Origin: Candidatus Methanosuratincola sp.
Lineage (GTDB): Archaea; Thermoproteota; Methanomethylicia; Methanomethylicales; Methanomethylicaceae
Direction of reading: 5' to 3'
Assembly: GCA_014361455.1 (NCBI GenBank)
Contig: JACIVP010000001.1
Coordinates: 1 to 64,000, forward strand
Length of the DNA: 64,000 nt
The position numbers and the translations under genes were made by a program. Positions 61,931-64,000 of the stretch are shown in pieces. The notes below the pieces were generated by a model that was not told the DNA's origin, made no database searches, and saw only the letters and a list, made by a program, of their open reading frames with translations. Every line of letters starts with the position of its first letter. Positions within the stretch are counted from its first letter, which is position 1.

Positions 61931-63233
61931 GTTCAGCTGCTTTGCCCCCCTCTCGTCCTGCGCTAGTGCTCATCCTGGAGGTGACTGCCCGCGCGTGGTT
62001 CAGTAGCCCCTCCGCGGTTGCCATCATCACTGCGTCCCCGCCTATCCTCATGATCCCATCCCTCGTGCACTTGAGATACTCTCTCGATCTGAGGAAGTCC
62101 CTGACCGAGAGTGGTGAGGCTCTCCTTGCCCAGCCCATCGTCGGGAGGACGTGGTTAGTCCCTGCCGTGTAGTCGCCGAGCGGGACCGGCGTGTACTCGC
62201 CGATGAAAACAGCCCCTGCGTTCCTGACTAACCGAAAGATCTCCTCAGCCCCACTGCCTACAAGTTCCAGGTGCTCTGGGGCGACGTCGTTTATTACCTT
62301 GGCACCCTCCTCGCGATCCCCCACGACTACTGCGACCGCCTGGGCGATGCTCTTCTCAAGGATCTCCCTTCTCGGCGACCATGCAGCCATCTTCTCAACC
62401 GCCCTAGAAACCTCATTTGCGAGAGCCCCGTCCGTGGTCACTAGGAATGCCTTGGACATGGGGTCGTGTTCACACTGTGCCAAGATGTCGTAGGCAAGCC
62501 ATTCCGGTATTTCGAACCCCTCTGTATAGATCAGGAGCTCGCTCGGGCCGGCGGGCATGTCCACGGCAACATCCCAGGAGACGAGCATCTTCGCAACGGT
62601 GACGTAGATGTTGCCAGGGCCGAATATCTTCTCGACCCTCTTTATTTTCCCCGTGCCGTATGCCATCGCCGCTATCGCCTGCGCGCCACCGACCCTGTAG
62701 ACTTCATCCACCTCTGCCAGGTAAGCTGCGGCCAAAATCGCCTCAGGCACCTCACCCCCCCTCCTGGGAGGGGTAAATATTGCGCACCGGTCCACGCCCG
62801 CAACCTTCGCTGGGATCGCGGTCATAAGCACCGTCGACGGGTATGCCGCCGTGCCGCCTGGGACGTAGAGCCCTACGCACTGGATCGGATCAAACTTTAT
62901 CCCGGCTGATACGCCCGGGGCTATTGTGGTGGCGAACTCCAGCGGCTTCTGGAGCTCTTGGAACTTGTGGATCCTCTCTGCCGAGTTCCTCAGCGCGTTC
63001 TTCAACCCATCCGGGATCGATTTGTAGGCCCTCCTCAGATCCGACCACTCGACCCTCATCCCGTCGGGATCCAGCTTCACCTTATCAAACCTCTCTGTAT
63101 AATCAACAATCGCAGCGTCCCCCTGCTCCCTCACCCTGCTTATTATCGATGAGACATTGTCAACGATCTCCTTCGGCACCTTGGGGGGCTGCACTGGCGC
63201 GGAGTTGTACTCGCTGTACCTGATCACTCTCAA
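61923..63233 (-). CDS. hisD: Histidinol dehydrogenase
   Basis: 436 residues. Family motifs: YVPGGTAAYPSTVLMTAIPAKVAGV-type substrate loop, YRVGGAQAIAAMAYGT, IFGPGNIYVTVAK, MPAGPSELLIY, LAQCEHDP, and the late TAGTNHVLPT stretch (G-TNH signature). It oxidises histidinol to histidine in two steps. TTG 63233 overlaps the hisG stop (TTGA). Confidence 0.96.
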   Translation of the reverse strand: MRVIRYSEYNSAPVQPPKVPKEIVDNVSSIISRVREQGDAAIVDYTERFDKVKLDPDGMRVEWSDLRRAYKSIPDGLKNALRNSAERIHKFQELQKPLEFATTIAPGVSAGIKFDPIQCVGLYVPGGTAAYPSTVLMTAIPAKVAGVDRCAIFTPPRRGGEVPEAILAAAYLAEVDEVYRVGGAQAIAAMAYGTGKIKRVEKIFGPGNIYVTVAKMLVSWDVAVDMPAGPSELLIYTEGFEIPEWLAYDILAQCEHDPMSKAFLVTTDGALANEVSRAVEKMAAWSPRREILEKSIAQAVAVVVGDREEGAKVINDVAPEHLELVGSGAEEIFRLVRNAGAVFIGEYTPVPLGDYTAGTNHVLPTMGWARRASPLSVRDFLRSREYLKCTRDGIMRIGGDAVMMATAEGLLNHARAVTSRMSTSAGREGGKAAERG

Positions 63234-63880
63234 GGACTCACCCTCAGCCTGTTAGTTATCTCTTCGACCTTATCATACTTTGTCTTGTACGATATCTTAT
63301 TGCAGATGAGTCTTGCCGAGGAGCTCATGACCTTCCCGATAGCAGAAAGCCTGTTCTTCTCAAGTGTCGCCCCTGTGCTCGAGATGTCAACGATCGCGGT
63401 TGCTAGCCCGAGCCTGGGGGCTATCTCCACAGCACCCCTGAGCGTTATCGTCTCAACCAAGACCCCAAGCTCGTCGAAATACGCCTTTGTGACGTTCGGG
63501 AATTCGGTGGCAACCTTGGACCCGTGCGGGATCTCCGACGGGCTTCTTATCCCGCTGTCCTTATCGACCGCGACGACGAGGTTGCAACAGCCGAACCCCA
63601 GATCGGCGAGCTCATAGACCTCAAGCCCGGTCTCAGCCACGATGTCTCTTCCGGTTATGCCCAGGTCTGCGATCCCGTAGTATACATACACTGGGATATC
63701 CGCGGCCCTGACCGAGAGCAGATCGATCCCTGGGTTGGAAGTCTTCGAGAGGTAGGACCTGTCATCGCCTGTCACACTTACCCCGGCAGACTTGAGTAGG
63801 TTCAGCGCCGGCTCCCTCATCCTGCCCTTGTTCGGGAGCGCGAGTATGATCCTCTCCTGGCGGTCAGGGTCAGGGCTCAT
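63230..63880 (-). CDS. hisG: ATP phosphoribosyltransferase, short form (HisG_S-like)
   Basis: 216 residues from ATG 63880 (MSPDPDRQERIILALPNKGRM). Motifs: ALPNKGRM, LSVRAADIPVYVYYGIADLGITG, the PRPP loop AIVDISSTGATLEKN near 163-177. The protein ends soon after KVEEITNRL. The regulatory ACT-like domain of the long HisG is absent, so the length is that of HisG_S, which works only with HisZ. The frame is open upstream to 63919, but the family start fits 63880. It overlaps the upstream partial gene, which may be hisZ. Confidence 0.93.
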   Translation of the reverse strand: MSPDPDRQERIILALPNKGRMREPALNLLKSAGVSVTGDDRSYLSKTSNPGIDLLSVRAADIPVYVYYGIADLGITGRDIVAETGLEVYELADLGFGCCNLVVAVDKDSGIRSPSEIPHGSKVATEFPNVTKAYFDELGVLVETITLRGAVEIAPRLGLATAIVDISSTGATLEKNRLSAIGKVMSSSARLICNKISYKTKYDKVEEITNRLRVSP

Positions 63881-64000
63881 ACTCCTCACCACTCTCGATC
63901 TTGACTGCCTTTTCACCAACCAGTATGCCGCTCCGCTCTCCCTTGTAGGCGTCCAAGGTGCAGCACTTCCCCGACCCCCTCAGGCGCCGGGCTAGCTCGA
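63870..64000 (-). CDS. Partial gene upstream of hisG, possibly HisZ/HisRS-like
   Basis: Only the last 43 codons are in the window, ending in a TGA at 63870-63872, 11 bases past the hisG ATG. The end has ELARRLRGSGKCCTLDAYKG and GILVGEKAVKIESGEE, which could correspond to the anticodon-binding-like end of a HisRS-related protein (LR..G pattern, then a VGE strand). Position and the short HisG favour HisZ; the fragment alone cannot prove it. Confidence 0.45.
   Translation of the reverse strand, partial: ELARRLRGSGKCCTLDAYKGERSGILVGEKAVKIESGEEYEP

Overview
The window is archaeal chromosome. The evidence is a nurA-herA-mre11-rad50 repair operon, TATA boxes about 25 bases ahead of likely transcription starts (some genes look leaderless), Shine-Dalgarno sites of the GGAGGTGATC type, many TTG and GTG starts, archaeal families (PrsW, stand-alone RAM domain, NikR-like, DUF996, AglD-like) and archaeal biosynthetic clusters. 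A cobamide:coenzyme M methyltransferase homologue (MtbA/MtaA family) hints at methylotrophic methanogenesis. A TACK-type methylotrophic lineage such as Methanomethylicia is my guess, not a demonstrated assignment.

Layout. 1-4.3 kb: edge-truncated anion permease, PLP aminotransferase, acetate-type transporter, PrsW protease and thioredoxin. 4.3-13.9 kb: a leftward purine operon (purF2-purF1-purD-purT-purE-purS-purL-purQ) behind one promoter. 14-17.4 kb: vapB with a broken vapC, a LEA14-like protein, a miniature IS-like repeat and a foreign-looking ABC exporter. 17.8-22.4 kb: leftward trp operon (trpD, RAM protein, trpC, trpF, trpB, trpA) without trpE/trpG. 23-31 kb: radical SAM protein, broken glycosyltransferase, MtbA-like methyltransferase, purC, PadR plus ABC exporter, HAD phosphatase. 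31-37.7 kb: zinc uptake operon, NikR-like regulator, acetyl-CoA synthetase, thioredoxin-reductase-like protein. 38-45.2 kb: MgtC, a foreign patch ending in a second miniature repeat, small unknown genes, dihydrolipoamide-dehydrogenase-like enzyme, AglD-like membrane protein, radical SAM/SPASM protein. 45.4-53.1 kb: a DUF4143 ATPase bracketed by an exact 103-bp duplication of the rad50 3' end, then the repair operon. 53.3-57.4 kb: small membrane and regulatory proteins, a third miniature repeat, a DUF996 gene with a rearranged 3' end, a highly structured non-coding element, and a PfkB kinase. 57.4-64 kb: a complete leftward his operon.

Purine, tryptophan and histidine synthesis dominate. The his operon draws ATP and PRPP and returns AICAR to the purine route, and the purine and tryptophan routes also consume PRPP. 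Acetate transporter and acetyl-CoA synthetase suggest acetate assimilation. No rRNA, tRNA or CRISPR array was recognised.

Most notable: (1) two adjacent PurF paralogues that look reciprocally degenerate, one with a destroyed glutaminase site (Cys to Ala) and one with an intact glutaminase but a diverged PRPP loop; (2) three 70-bp hairpin repeats that each begin with TTAC, resembling miniature IS200/IS605 insertions, beside foreign-looking genes; (3) an ATPase gene flanked by exact 103-bp copies of the rad50 3' end; (4) a 38-bp exact copy of trxB inserted with a tandem duplication into the 3' end of a DUF996 gene, next to a ~360-nt structured RNA-like element possibly of the HEARO/omega-RNA type; (5) a short-form HisG whose upstream gene may be HisZ-like.
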